A stretch of 64,000 bases of DNA from Granulicella sp. S190. GTDB lineage: Bacteria; Acidobacteriota; Terriglobia; Terriglobales; Acidobacteriaceae. Positions 1-8,612 of the stretch are shown here, in pieces. The notes beneath the pieces are model-generated. The model ran no database searches. It saw only the letters and a list, made by a program, of their open reading frames with translations, and had not been told where the DNA came from. The first letter of the stretch is position 1, and each line of letters starts with the position of its first letter. The stretch is from the NCBI RefSeq assembly GCF_009766095.1, contig NZ_LMUD01000023.1:90138-154137 (forward strand), given 5' to 3'. The position numbers and the translations under genes were made by a program.

Positions 1-1
1 C

Positions 2-1978
2 TCCAACTTCAAAAACACGCTCCTTCCGCAGCCATCGAAGGTTGCCCTTGGCAGCGGCGCTATTCCCATAACCAAGAACTTCACCGTCTCGTTCAACGGG
101 ACGCACAACACCATCCTCGAAGCGGGCGTTCGCCGCACTCTCGATAGCCTGGAGACAGAAACCGATACTCCGCTCAGCAAAGAGCTACAGGCCGTCAACC
201 CTACCCTCGTCATTCAGGTGCAGGATGTCACCGGGACACGGCCTACCCTGGAGACTGATGAGACGTATACCCTCAGCGTCTCTAAGGACAAGATCACTCT
301 GCAAGCGCACACGGTCTTCGGAGCGCTTCATGGTCTTCAAACCCTACAACAGCTTGTCCAGGTCGAAGATGGCCGCTACGTCATCCCCGCAGTTGACATC
401 AACGACTCTCCGCGTTTTCCCTGGCGCGGCTTCATGCTCGACGTTAGCCGTCACTTCATGCCTTTACCCGTCATCTATCGCACGCTCGACGGCATGGCCG
501 CGGTAAAGCTCAACGTCTTCCACTGGCACCTCACTGACGACCAGGGCTTCCGTATCGAGAGCAAGCTCTTTCCCCTTCTCACCTCCAAAGGCTCCGACGG
601 CCTCTTCTACACTCAAGATCAGGTTCGCGCGGTCATCGCGTACGCCAGCGCCCGCGGCATCCGCATCGTGCCGGAGTTCGATGTTCCCGGCCACGTTACC
701 AGCTGGCTCGTCGGCATGCCCCAGTTCGGCAGCGTCCGACGCTCCTATGAGATCTCCCGCACCTTCGGAGTCTGGGACGGTGCACTCGACCCTACCCGTG
801 AGAGCACTTACCAGTTTCTTGACGCATTCATCGGCGAAATGTCCGCACTCTTTCCCGACGACTATCTCCACCTTGGCGGCGACGAGAGCAACGGGGCCGA
901 CTGGAAGGCGAATCCCGCCATCGTCGCCTATATGCACGCCCATAATATGAAGTCCACGGACGATCTTCAGACCTACTTCAGCACGCGTGTTCTTACCCTT
1001 GTCCACCAGCATCACAAGCAGATGGTCGGCTGGGACGAGATTCTTACCCCGGGCACTCCTAAAGACGCTCTCATCCAAAGCTGGCGTGGCGTCGAATCTC
1101 TTGCCGTCGCCGCCAAACAAGGCAATCGCGGCATCCTCTCAGCTCCCTATTATCTCGACGGCATGAAGTCAGCCGAGCGGATGTACCTCGACGACCCCAT
1201 ACCCAGCAACACCACTCTCACGGCGGCCGAGCAGAAGCTTATTCTTGGCGGCGAAGTCTGCATGTGGGCTGAGCAGATCACACCTCAGACTGTAGACTCC
1301 CGCGTCTGGCCACGTACGGCTGCTCTTGCGGAACGCTTCTGGTCGCCACGCGATACCCGCGATGTGCATGATATGTATCGCCGCCTCGAAGTCGAATCTA
1401 TCCGTCTCGACGGCCTCGGTCTTTCCCATATCTCCGGACCGGAGTCCGGACTGCGTCAACTTGCAGGTAGTGAAGCCGCAGCTTCTCAGTTGGCGGTCCT
1501 CGTCTCCACACTCTCTCCGGTCTCCTTTGGTGACCGCTACAACCAGCAAAAGACCTCGCAGCTTACCCCGATGGGTAACGCCGTCGATTACACCCGTCCC
1601 GATCCACCCCTCCGCGAAGATCTCCGCCTCCTCGTAGAAGGTTATTTGCACAGTAGTTCGCCTGCCGACCACATAGCCGCTCGCAAGCAGCTTCAGACCC
1701 TCTTCCAATCTTGGGTCTCTTCGGGCTCGTCATTAGACGCGCTCTCTATTGAGCATCCCAAGCTCAATCAACTCACACTCCGGCGAGCCCAACTGCCTAA
1801 GCTCGGACAATTGGGTCTTCAGTCCCTAGCCTCTATCGAATCCCACACAGCGCCTGCGCCCGCATGGATCGACGAGCAAAACAGTGTCCTCAAGACCGCG
1901 GCTGACCACTCCGAACTTACAGACTTCGTGATACTTCCACCGTTGCAGCAACTACTCGATACTGCCGGGCTCCACTGA
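2..1978 (+). CDS. Beta-N-acetylhexosaminidase, GH20 family (5' end outside window)
   Basis: The reading frame is open from base 2, so the true start lies upstream of the window; the GTG at 218 is only an internal codon. GH20 enzymes remove terminal N-acetylhexosamines by substrate-assisted catalysis. An N-terminal GH20b-like segment (LGSGAIPIT region) precedes the TIM barrel. The barrel shows FHWHLTDDQGFRIES, the HLGGDES motif with the catalytic Asp-Glu pair encoded at 881-886, and the substrate-stacking Trp motifs QSWRG and CMWAEQ. The C-terminal 180 residues are helical and less conserved. A secretion signal would be upstream and cannot be seen. A role in chitin, peptidoglycan or glycan scavenging is inferred from the family. 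Confidence 0.93.
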   Translation, partial: SNFKNTLLPQPSKVALGSGAIPITKNFTVSFNGTHNTILEAGVRRTLDSLETETDTPLSKELQAVNPTLVIQVQDVTGTRPTLETDETYTLSVSKDKITLQAHTVFGALHGLQTLQQLVQVEDGRYVIPAVDINDSPRFPWRGFMLDVSRHFMPLPVIYRTLDGMAAVKLNVFHWHLTDDQGFRIESKLFPLLTSKGSDGLFYTQDQVRAVIAYASARGIRIVPEFDVPGHVTSWLVGMPQFGSVRRSYEISRTFGVWDGALDPTRESTYQFLDAFIGEMSALFPDDYLHLGGDESNGADWKANPAIVAYMHAHNMKSTDDLQTYFSTRVLTLVHQHHKQMVGWDEILTPGTPKDALIQSWRGVESLAVAAKQGNRGILSAPYYLDGMKSAERMYLDDPIPSNTTLTAAEQKLILGGEVCMWAEQITPQTVDSRVWPRTAALAERFWSPRDTRDVHDMYRRLEVESIRLDGLGLSHISGPESGLRQLAGSEAAASQLAVLVSTLSPVSFGDRYNQQKTSQLTPMGNAVDYTRPDPPLREDLRLLVEGYLHSSSPADHIAARKQLQTLFQSWVSSGSSLDALSIEHPKLNQLTLRRAQLPKLGQLGLQSLASIESHTAPAPAWIDEQNSVLKTAADHSELTDFVILPPLQQLLDTAGLH

Positions 1979-2096
1979 TGTGCGGTTGTCGATTCCCTCA
2001 CTCGTTTTGCGATGGTCTTTCTAACGTGATCCATGAATTCCGAGAACAACGTACGCTACATAAGTCGCAATCGTTAAACGTTGGAAGAACCACTCT

Positions 2097-2933
2097 TTAC
2101 TCACCCAGCGTCTTATCAATCGCTGCCTGCGCCAGTGGCGTCATGATCGCGTACCCCTGCGCATTGGGATGCACTCCGTCAAAGCTGATTCCGAGCTTCA
2201 TTCCGCCATCTGCTCCCACCATTGCCGAGTAATAGTCCAGATAAGTTACTGAGTGATTGACGCAGTAGCGTTTCAGCCAGTCATTCAATGCTCTGATCTT
2301 CGGCGAGGGTGCAAGGCCCGGCTTCCACGGATAGTCCGCCGCTGGCAGAATGGATGCGACAATCACGCGGATCCCATTCGCCTTGGCCAGATCGATCATC
2401 GACCGGAAGTTATCCTCGGTCATTTGCGGCGTCATCGGACCGGTATTCCCGGCGACGTCGTTAGTCCCTGCCAGAATCAGCACCGCTGCCGGATGCAGAT
2501 CGATTACATCCTGGCGAAACCGGACCACCATCTGCGGTGTGGTTTGGCCGCTGATGCCGCGATTTACGTACGGCTTCCCGGGAAAAAACTCGCCCGTATT
2601 CGGCAGGCGGCCCCATGCATCCGTGATTGAGTCTCCATAGAACACCACCCGCTGCTCCCCCGCCGCCGTCACCGGAGCTAACGCCGCGTTATCCGCCTGA
2701 TATCGTTCCAGTCCTGGCCAATCTGCCAGCTTTGCCTCCATCCCGGCGATCTGTTTCGCCCTCTCCACTGTCATGGAGACCGGCGGCACTACCGCCGAAG
2801 CCGATGTTGCTGCCGGGGTCTGAGCCGGCGCAGGAGTGCTCTCAACCGGAGCTGTAATACCAACCTGACCATTAGCCATCCCACTTCCCCAGGAGATACA
2901 GCCCGCTAAAACCATCCGCACGGCAAGCTTCAT
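2097..2933 (-). CDS. GDSL/SGNH-family hydrolase, exported
   Basis: SGNH hydrolases are esterases, lipases or carbohydrate deacetylases. The blocks are clear: FYGDSITDAWG (nucleophile Ser), the Gly block NRGISGQTT, the Asn block LAGTNDVAGN, and FDGVHPNAQGY with the Asp-His pair near the C-terminus. The best start is the ATG at 2933, because GGAGG lies six bases upstream; an ATG 21 bases further out has no better site. The N-terminus (MKLAVRMVLAGC) is a short export signal and could be a lipobox with the Cys at residue 12. About 60 Ala/Pro/Thr-rich residues link it to the domain. The substrate is unknown; GDSL enzymes near glycosidases are often carbohydrate esterases. Confidence 0.88.
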   Translation of the reverse strand: MKLAVRMVLAGCISWGSGMANGQVGITAPVESTPAPAQTPAATSASAVVPPVSMTVERAKQIAGMEAKLADWPGLERYQADNAALAPVTAAGEQRVVFYGDSITDAWGRLPNTGEFFPGKPYVNRGISGQTTPQMVVRFRQDVIDLHPAAVLILAGTNDVAGNTGPMTPQMTEDNFRSMIDLAKANGIRVIVASILPAADYPWKPGLAPSPKIRALNDWLKRYCVNHSVTYLDYYSAMVGADGGMKLGISFDGVHPNAQGYAIMTPLAQAAIDKTLGE

Positions 2934-3019
2934 CTGGACCTCCACTCGGTTCAAATTCTAGCCGAACTGCCGAACCCTTCCGCTACACCGCCGGATCCCC
3001 TCCTGCTGTACCCTAAAAG

Positions 3020-3898
3020 GTGATGCAACCCGGTATCTCCACCCACGTCTTCTTCTCGCAGCGCCTTCACCCCGGCCTGCTCGACGCTTTGCACAGATCC
3101 GGCGCTCAGGTGATCGAGCTCTTCGCAGCCCGCCACCACTTCGACTACACCGATCGCGCCGCCGTCCGAGATATCGCCACTTGGTTCAACTCGACCGGCG
3201 TGGGAGCCACGCTCCACCAGCCCCTCTACCTAAGCGACCGTGCCGACGCCCAGTGGTCCCGCCACGTTGCCCACAATCTCAATCTGATCGACCCCGAAAA
3301 ATCCCGGCGCATCTCTGCCATGGACGAGGTCAAGCGCGCCCTCGAGTCCGCTGAGCAGATCCCCATCTCCGCCTGTACCCTTCACCTCGGTCATAAGGAC
3401 GATGCCTGGAACCTTCGCGCCCTAGAGAACTCCCTTACCGCCATCGAGCACCTCAAGGCCTTCGCGCACCCCCTCGGCGTTCGCATCCTGCTCGAAAATC
3501 TCCAGAACGAGATCACAACCCCCGAACACCTCCTCGAAATACTGAAGGTGGGCCACTTCGACCGCGTCGGCGTCACCCTCGACCTGGGCCACGCCCACCT
3601 CGCCGCCCCCGAAGCCAACAAAGGCATCGACGAGGCCTTCGAGTTCCTCAAGCCCCGCATCGCCGAGCTCCACATCCACGACAACCTCGGCGCCAAGGAT
3701 GACCATCTCTGGCCCGGCACCGCCGGCATCGACTGGCACAACATCGCCAGACACATCGCCACCCTCCCGGCCAACACCCCGGGCATCTTGGAGATCGCCC
3801 ACGAACTGGAAGAAACCCCCGAATCCGCGTCCACCAAGGCGACGCAAGCCTTCGACCTTCTCAAACGAGCCGCCGAGGCTACCGCCTCCAAAGCATGA
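3020..3898 (+). CDS. Sugar phosphate isomerase/epimerase-like TIM-barrel protein
   Basis: This 292-residue protein is of the xylose-isomerase-like (AP endonuclease 2) superfamily. Visible features are LHLGHKDD, the ILLENLQNE strand with a metal-binding Glu, VTLDLGHAHL, and ELHIHDNLGAKDDHLWPGTAGIDW, where the His/Asp residues would form the divalent metal site. The length is usual for the family. The start has only a weak AGGTG upstream. The stop codon overlaps the ATG of the next gene (ATGA), so the two are probably cotranscribed. The substrate cannot be predicted from sequence. There is no signal peptide, so it is likely cytoplasmic. Confidence 0.85.
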   Translation: MMQPGISTHVFFSQRLHPGLLDALHRSGAQVIELFAARHHFDYTDRAAVRDIATWFNSTGVGATLHQPLYLSDRADAQWSRHVAHNLNLIDPEKSRRISAMDEVKRALESAEQIPISACTLHLGHKDDAWNLRALENSLTAIEHLKAFAHPLGVRILLENLQNEITTPEHLLEILKVGHFDRVGVTLDLGHAHLAAPEANKGIDEAFEFLKPRIAELHIHDNLGAKDDHLWPGTAGIDWHNIARHIATLPANTPGILEIAHELEETPESASTKATQAFDLLKRAAEATASKA

Positions 3899-4341
3899 GC
3901 CGTTTATCCAAAGCTGCAGCCTTTTCATTTCTATTGACGTCGACTCTTATGACAAGCGCGCAGGCGCTTAGAGTTCAAATTCTCAACGGGAAGAATGGTA
4001 AGCCCGTTGCAAACGAACACGTCAATCTGTTTCGAACTGGAGATTTTGGCGATCTCGCCGGTGATCGTAACGTGCGTGGATTCAGGACGGATGCCGATGG
4101 CATCGTCACAACGTCCGACATATCTCCAGATATTCATTCGTTTTTCGTCTCTGTCGATTGGCATCGTCAATGCAATGAAAACGAAAAAGTGAATCGTACT
4201 CCGTTTTCATTACCTGAGATCTTCTCGAAAGGCATCGTCAGCAAAAATTCTTGCAAAGCGAAAGTGCAAAGAGCTGCTGAGCCCGGGACCCTGATCCTCT
4301 TCGTCCGCGATGAAACGTTCTTCGAGAAAATGGCGCACTAG
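3895..4341 (+). CDS. Small secreted protein of unknown function
   Basis: A 148-residue protein starting inside the stop of the preceding isomerase gene (ATGA overlap). The N-terminus is a typical Sec signal peptide (basic start, hydrophobic stretch, cleavage probably after TSAQA). The mature part begins LRVQILNGKNGKPVANEHVNL, which resembles a carboxypeptidase-regulatory-like or Ig-like beta-sandwich; the rest is not recognised. Two Cys residues (near 92 and 119) could form a disulfide. Its base composition is clearly more AT-rich than the genes on either side, which may indicate later acquisition. No function is proposed. Confidence 0.7.
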   Translation: MSRLSKAAAFSFLLTSTLMTSAQALRVQILNGKNGKPVANEHVNLFRTGDFGDLAGDRNVRGFRTDADGIVTTSDISPDIHSFFVSVDWHRQCNENEKVNRTPFSLPEIFSKGIVSKNSCKAKVQRAAEPGTLILFVRDETFFEKMAH

Positions 4342-4356
4342 TAGACTGAAAGAGAC

Positions 4357-5703
4357 ATGTCTACCGAAACAACAACCTCCGCACCCATCGCCACCATTGC
4401 CTCCCTCTCCGCGCACGAAGGCCAGACCATCACCCTCCGCGGCTGGCTCTACAACCTCCGCGCCTCGGGCAAGCTTCTCTTTCCCATCTTCCGCGACGGC
4501 ACCGGCACCATCCAGGGCATCGTCCCCAAAGCCGCGGTCTCCGAAGAGGTCTTCGAGACCCTAAAGAATCTCACTCTCGAATCCAGCCTCACCGTCACCG
4601 GCAAAGTTCGCGCCGACTCTCGCGCTCCCTCCGGCTACGAGCTCGACGTCGAAAGCATCGCAGTCCTCCAGCGCGTCCCCGAAGACACTCCCTTCCCCAT
4701 TACGCTCAAAGAGCACGGCGTCGACTTCCTCATGGAGCACCGCCACCTCTGGCTCCGCACCCCGCGCCAGTCCGCCATCCTCCGCGTCCGCGCCACCATC
4801 ATGCGTGCCGCAGCCGAGTACTTCGACACCAACGGTTTCATCCGCACTGATCCGCCGATCCTCACGCCCAACGCCTGCGAGGGCACCTCCGAGCTCTTCG
4901 AGATGGACTACTTCGACGACGACAAGGCCTACCTCACCCAGTCCGGCCAGCTTTACATCGAAGCCACCGCCCTCGCGCTCGGCAAGGTCTACAGCTTCGG
5001 CCCCACCTTCCGCGCCGAAAAATCCAAAACCCGCCGCCACCTCACCGAGTTCTGGATGATCGAACCCGAGGTCGCCTTTCTCGAGCTCGACGGCCTCATG
5101 AACCTCGCCGAAGGCTTCATCACCCATATCATCACTCGCGTGCTCGAGTCGCACCGCGCCGACCTCAAGGTCATCGGCAAAGACATCGCCAAGCTCGAAG
5201 CTGTTGTCGGCACCTTTCCCCGCCTAAGCTACGACGAAGCCCACGCCATGCTCGACGAAGCCCACAAAGCCGGCAAGATCGAAGCTCCTCACAAATACGG
5301 CGACGACTTCGGCAGCCCCGACGAGACCTACATCTCCAGCCAGTTCGACAAGCCCGTCATGATCCACCGCTACCCCGCCGCCTTCAAGGCCTTCTACATG
5401 CAGCCCGACCCGCTCGACCCCAGCAAGGCCCTCTGCGTCGACGTCCTCGCGCCCGAAGGCTACGGCGAAATCATCGGCGGCTCCCAGCGCATCGACAGTT
5501 ACGACCTCCTCAAGTCCCGCATCGAAGAGCACCATCTCCCACTCGACGCCTTCCAGTGGTACCTGGACCTGCGCAAGTACGGCAGCGTCCCCCACGCCGG
5601 CTTCGGCATGGGCATCGAGCGAGCGGTAGCCTGGATCTGCGGACTCGACCACGTCCGCGAAACCATCCCCTTCGCCCGCACGCTCAACAGAATTTACCCG
5701 TGA
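4357..5703 (+). CDS. asnS: Asparagine--tRNA ligase
   Basis: A class IIb aminoacyl-tRNA synthetase that charges tRNA-Asn with asparagine in the cytoplasm. The N-terminal OB-fold anticodon-binding domain spans about residues 15-110 ([25 protein letters not shown]). Class II motif 2 is [21 protein letters not shown] and motif 3 is [16 protein letters not shown]. The length of 448 residues matches AsnS, and TEFWMIEPE with the missing insertion domain favours AsnS over bacterial AspRS. Its last ten bases overlap the convergent TIR-domain gene. A nearby gatCAB cannot be assessed from this window. Confidence 0.95.
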   Translation: MSTETTTSAPIATIASLSAHEGQTITLRGWLYNLRASGKLLFPIFRDGTGTIQGIVPKAAVSEEVFETLKNLTLESSLTVTGKVRADSRAPSGYELDVESIAVLQRVPEDTPFPITLKEHGVDFLMEHRHLWLRTPRQSAILRVRATIMRAAAEYFDTNGFIRTDPPILTPNACEGTSELFEMDYFDDDKAYLTQSGQLYIEATALALGKVYSFGPTFRAEKSKTRRHLTEFWMIEPEVAFLELDGLMNLAEGFITHIITRVLESHRADLKVIGKDIAKLEAVVGTFPRLSYDEAHAMLDEAHKAGKIEAPHKYGDDFGSPDETYISSQFDKPVMIHRYPAAFKAFYMQPDPLDPSKALCVDVLAPEGYGEIIGGSQRIDSYDLLKSRIEEHHLPLDAFQWYLDLRKYGSVPHAGFGMGIERAVAWICGLDHVRETIPFARTLNRIYP

Positions 5704-6611
5704 AGCAAGTCTCGATAAGCAGATCTATTCGGCTTTGCCGTGTCGTCATCTACAGGAACCGCATTTAGCGGTGGTCTTGAACGTCGCGCAGGTCTAAAGG
5801 CCTTTTCTTCTTGGTCATGATAGAGGCGATGCAGTCGGCTGGCGGATTTAGCAGCTTTTTCTTGCGCTTCTGAAGGTTCTATATCTTCGATAAATTCAAC
5901 CAGTTCAACTAACGCAGCGTGAAACTTACCATTACTCAGATCGTGACTTCCGCGCGAATTGATTTCGCGGCTGCTGCGACTTATAGCCCACTCTAAATAT
6001 TGTGGCGGCAACAAACTCTCGGGATTACTGAAATGCCGTTGCTGGCTTCTTGCAAGATCAAGCAACTCCTCTATCATTGCCTCCTGTTTAGTAGGTACAG
6101 CTGAGGTCTTTACTTTCATTGGAGCGTCTTGAAGAATTGTCGAAAGCTCTCTTTCGAGCTCCGGCCACCATTTATCGAATGTTCGTTTTACGGTTGCCAG
6201 CTCTACGCGCTCCAAATCGCCAGACTTGTTGTTGATACTCTCTATAAGCTTACGTACCTCGTCTTGCGTAAACGCCGTTGCTTGGAACTGAATAAGCGGT
6301 CCGTTATTTAGCTCTGCCGCCTTCAGATTTAAAAGAAATGGGCTAACAAACGACTTGTCTATCGCCTTTGAGAGAGCTCCGGCTTCAAAGTTGAGCCAAG
6401 CAGCTCCCTGATTGTCAGCTGTCACGCAAAGAATTCCATAAACCGAGTCATTAAGCTCTTTGGCTATATCGACGCTCCACCGTGTTCCTTTATCGATGTC
6501 TTCAGAAGAAACGTAAGGACGGACATATTGAAGGACACAAGGAATCCAGTCCCGCAACGCACAAGCGACTTTTTGACTTAGAGAACCGGACCAACTTACG
6601 AAAACTTTCAT
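5694..6611 (-). CDS. TIR-domain protein, possible NADase or effector
   Basis: The first ~130 residues form a TIR fold: VFVSWSGS in strand A, the [13 protein letters not shown] region, LCVTADNQ in strand D, then [10 protein letters not shown]. The last of these holds a WxxxE motif (Trp72, Glu76), and in TIR NADases the Glu at this position is catalytic. Residues ~130-305 are helical and unrecognised (a run of charged helices, then a basic Arg/Pro-rich end), so the partner domain is unknown. There is no signal peptide or membrane segment. An ATG with GGAG five bases upstream defines the start. The gene is visibly AT-richer than asnS and the genes beyond it, overlaps asnS by ten bases and sits alone, which is consistent with horizontal transfer. 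A defence role is inference only. Confidence 0.75.
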   Translation of the reverse strand: MKVFVSWSGSLSQKVACALRDWIPCVLQYVRPYVSSEDIDKGTRWSVDIAKELNDSVYGILCVTADNQGAAWLNFEAGALSKAIDKSFVSPFLLNLKAAELNNGPLIQFQATAFTQDEVRKLIESINNKSGDLERVELATVKRTFDKWWPELERELSTILQDAPMKVKTSAVPTKQEAMIEELLDLARSQQRHFSNPESLLPPQYLEWAISRSSREINSRGSHDLSNGKFHAALVELVEFIEDIEPSEAQEKAAKSASRLHRLYHDQEEKAFRPARRSRPPLNAVPVDDDTAKPNRSAYRDLLHG

Positions 6612-7124
6612 GAAGCTCCAAAAAGAGAAAGAGATAGTATTTTGACTCGAATGATGATACCTGACACTGGAGGCGACCCATATCTAGAATTGCGACACAA
6701 AACCTAACTACCCAATCTCATCATTGCCGTGAGTATTCGCACCGCGGGAACCATTTTTTGCAATCCTCGGGAGCCTATTCATCCCAATAAATTCTCTTGC
6801 ATTTCCAATTCGTAACTGGCAAAGTAACAAAGCGTAGGAGAGGCTCCGATGAACACCAAATCGCACAACACGATGCATAGATCACCACAGACGATGTTTG
6901 TCTGGAGCGATCGCCGGGCTTTGCCTCTCACCTGCCGCTAACCTTTAGCAGACGATCCTACGCAACCCACACCCAACGGCGAATAGCCAACAGCTGAGAC
7001 AGTCGTTTCGACGATGTCCTGTCGAACCGCCTTGCCGTCTTCGCCAACTCACATGCGCCATCGCGCAGCTGCAAAACTGCGCCCAAACACTCCAGCCTCC
7101 GCTGGTTAGAAAGAAGGGCCCGCC
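6612..7124. other. Intergenic region upstream of the TIR gene, mostly featureless
   Basis: About 500 bases separate the TIR gene from the gene at 7125. I see no RNA gene, repeat or conserved protein. The part near 6612-6850 is AT-richer than average and must hold the promoter of the leftward TIR gene. The only item of note is a short ORF with a good ribosome binding site at 6849-6941, listed separately. A 152-codon minus-strand frame across 6945-7403 is an antisense shadow of the gene at 7125. Confidence 0.5.
6849..6941 (+). CDS. Possible 30-codon small ORF with strong ribosome binding site
   Basis: An ATG at 6849 follows AGGAGAGG by five to six bases, a better Shine-Dalgarno sequence than most genes in the window have. 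The frame encodes 30 residues (begins MNTKSHNTMH, ends PLTCR) and closes with TAA. There is no signal peptide and no recognisable motif. It lies 184 bases ahead of the small protein gene at 7125 and in the same direction, so it could be a leader peptide or a micro-protein. A short frame with a fair site can also occur by chance. Confidence 0.25.
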   Translation: MNTKSHNTMHRSPQTMFVWSDRRALPLTCR

Positions 7125-7439
7125 ATGAGCAAGGCTTACATCAAGGGCGGAACGCCGATTGGTTCGGCATCGCTCTGTAAAACCTGCTCCTACGCGCACA
7201 TCATGACCGGCTACCGAGAGTCGGAGATGGTCACAATGTGCAACGAAGTCCACCCCAACATCGTCGTCCCGTTCCTCATCTACGAGTGCACAGGCTACTA
7301 CGATAAGAACCGTCCGAACTACGACCAGATGCAGAAGCTCGCTATCGACGTCGCTTCCGATCCGATGAAGCCTGTAGGTTTCAAGGTAGGTGTTGGCTTC
7401 CACGAAGCCGCCGTCGCACGTATCTCCGACGATGACTAA
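7125..7439 (+). CDS. Conserved-looking small protein with four cysteines, unknown function
   Basis: A 104-residue soluble protein. It contains a CKTC pair at residues 18-21 and two further Cys near 39 (MCNE) and 55 (YECTGYY), a spacing that could bind zinc or an iron-sulfur cluster. The remainder is a mixed sequence with no signal peptide or membrane segment. The start is preceded by GAAAGAAGGG. Codon use matches the surrounding chromosome (C/G-ending third positions), which supports coding on this strand rather than the overlapping antisense frame. I do not recognise the family. Confidence 0.7.
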   Translation: MSKAYIKGGTPIGSASLCKTCSYAHIMTGYRESEMVTMCNEVHPNIVVPFLIYECTGYYDKNRPNYDQMQKLAIDVASDPMKPVGFKVGVGFHEAAVARISDDD

Positions 7440-7520
7440 CCGGGTGCCGGGTGCCCCAAATCTCGATTTTGAGATGTGGGCATTCGCGCCCTCGCGCGAA
7501 CCGCTTTTTCCAACGCAACC

Positions 7521-7892
7521 TTAAATCTTGTAAGGCACCCGCACTCCACGAGTCCCAGCCGGAAAATCCTTCACATTCCTCGTTACCAGAATCCTGCCGG
7601 CAATCTCAGCCGTCGCCAGAATAATCGCATCCGGCATCTTGATCCTCTTCTGCCTCCGATTCAAAGCCGCTTGCTCCGCCACCGCGCTCGTAATCGCCAA
7701 AACCTGAAAGTTCACCAGAAAAGCCCGCAAAATCACCTCCTCACTTTGAGTCTTCGCTCCCGTCATCACTTCGATCCACGTAATCGTGCTGATCGAAGGA
7801 TTCTGGCGTTGAATCTCCCGTGTGGCTTTGCTAACTCCGTTCAAATGGTCAATCAGGATATTCGTATCGAAGAGTTCGTTCACCGCTTCCAC
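7521..7892 (-). CDS. vapC: PIN-domain toxin, VapC type
   Basis: A 123-residue PIN-domain ribonuclease, expected to cleave RNA (often tRNA) when freed from its antitoxin. The acidic metal site is complete: Asp9 in LFDTNILIDHL, Glu42 in TWIEVMTG, Asp88 in KMPDAIILATA and Asp108 in NVKDF. The length is usual for VapC. The start overlaps the end of the antitoxin gene by 13 bases, the normal toxin-antitoxin arrangement that couples translation. A degraded copy of the 3' part of a vapC lies 600 bases upstream at 8199-8249. Confidence 0.9.
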   Translation of the reverse strand: MEAVNELFDTNILIDHLNGVSKATREIQRQNPSISTITWIEVMTGAKTQSEEVILRAFLVNFQVLAITSAVAEQAALNRRQKRIKMPDAIILATAEIAGRILVTRNVKDFPAGTRGVRVPYKI

Positions 7893-8098
7893 TCATTCCG
7901 CAGCTTATTCTGGAACTCCACTCCATCCACCCCGCGTTCCTTCCACAACCCAAAGGAGTCCTCAAGCCCGGCCTTATTCTGCGCAAGAAATCCTGCCACA
8001 GCCTGCCGAATCAACTCCGCCCGCGACACCTTTCGCGCCTCGCTCAAAGCATTCAACTCTTCAAGCTCGTCCTCCGGAATATCAACCAGCGTTCGCAT
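7880..8098 (-). CDS. vapB: Ribbon-helix-helix antitoxin, VapB type
   Basis: A 72-residue protein. The N-terminal ~42 residues are a ribbon-helix-helix DNA-binding domain (beta strand RTLVDIPEDEL, then helices LNALSEARK and SRAELIRQAVAGFLAQ). The C-terminal ~30 residues (DSFGLWKERGVDG onward) would wrap the toxin active site. It would neutralise the overlapping PIN toxin and autorepress the pair. The promoter and operator should lie just above 8098, where a short AT-richer stretch (ATGATATACAGTCACGATAT) is visible. Confidence 0.87.
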   Translation of the reverse strand: MRTLVDIPEDELEELNALSEARKVSRAELIRQAVAGFLAQNKAGLEDSFGLWKERGVDGVEFQNKLRNEWKR

Positions 8099-8198
8099 GG
8101 CACTCCTTATGATATACAGTCACGATATCACCTGTGAGTGGCACAAACCCAGGTGCCCGGACAGGAGATCGTATGCGTATAAGCAATGCGCCCGGCCC

Positions 8199-8249
8199 CT
8201 CAGCTGTCGCCAAAATAACCGCATGCGATATCTTGATCTTCACCTGCCG
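8199..8249 (-). pseudogene. Decayed vapC fragment
   Basis: On the minus strand these bases read RQVKIKISHAVILATAE, which aligns with RRQKRIKMPDAIILATAE of the intact VapC at 7605-7656. Nucleotide identity over the block is also high. The metal-binding Asp is replaced by His, and there is no start, N-terminal half or intact end, so this is a non-functional relic. Weaker resemblance continues for some bases towards 8140. It implies that a second PIN toxin gene, or a duplication of the present one, once stood here. Confidence 0.65.
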
Positions 8250-8582
8250 TCGGCCCTGTCAAGCCATCTCAAACTTAAAAATCCGACAACGCACACAAAA
8301 TAAATGCGTTATCGGCAAAAATAACACCCTTCCAAAGTGCCGTTCAGTTTCACCTCGTCAGGTAAAATAGTGATAGGAAAATTAGAAGATCTCGAGAGCA
8401 GGTCTGGATTTTTGTAAGTCCCCGTACAAGCCGTTCTATTACAAGACTTTGACTCATTTGACGCATCCCGGGAAGCCCGAAGTCCAGACCTAAGTCTCCT
8501 GCTTTGAAGACTTTGCGTAAAAACAGCGGGAGTGGCAGGGCTCATCCTGCATGACAAACCGACCGCAAAAGCGTCTCACTGA
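8250..8582. other. Intergenic region without recognisable gene
   Basis: This stretch lies between the vapC relic and the Bax-inhibitor gene. Short frames occur on both strands but none has a recognisable domain, a good ribosome binding site or the local codon use. It presumably contains the promoter of the gene at 8613. Confidence 0.4.
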
Positions 8583-8612
8583 ATGAGAAGTAAACGGAGC
8601 AAACAGCAAGCC

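Noticed and set aside
6945..7403. Minus-strand 152-codon frame
   Set aside because: It is antisense to the better supported gene at 7125-7439 and has no motif.
7476..8303. Long plus-strand frame with an internal repeat
   Set aside because: It is the shadow of VapC and its relic read on the other strand; the repeat is explained by the vapC relic at 8199-8249.
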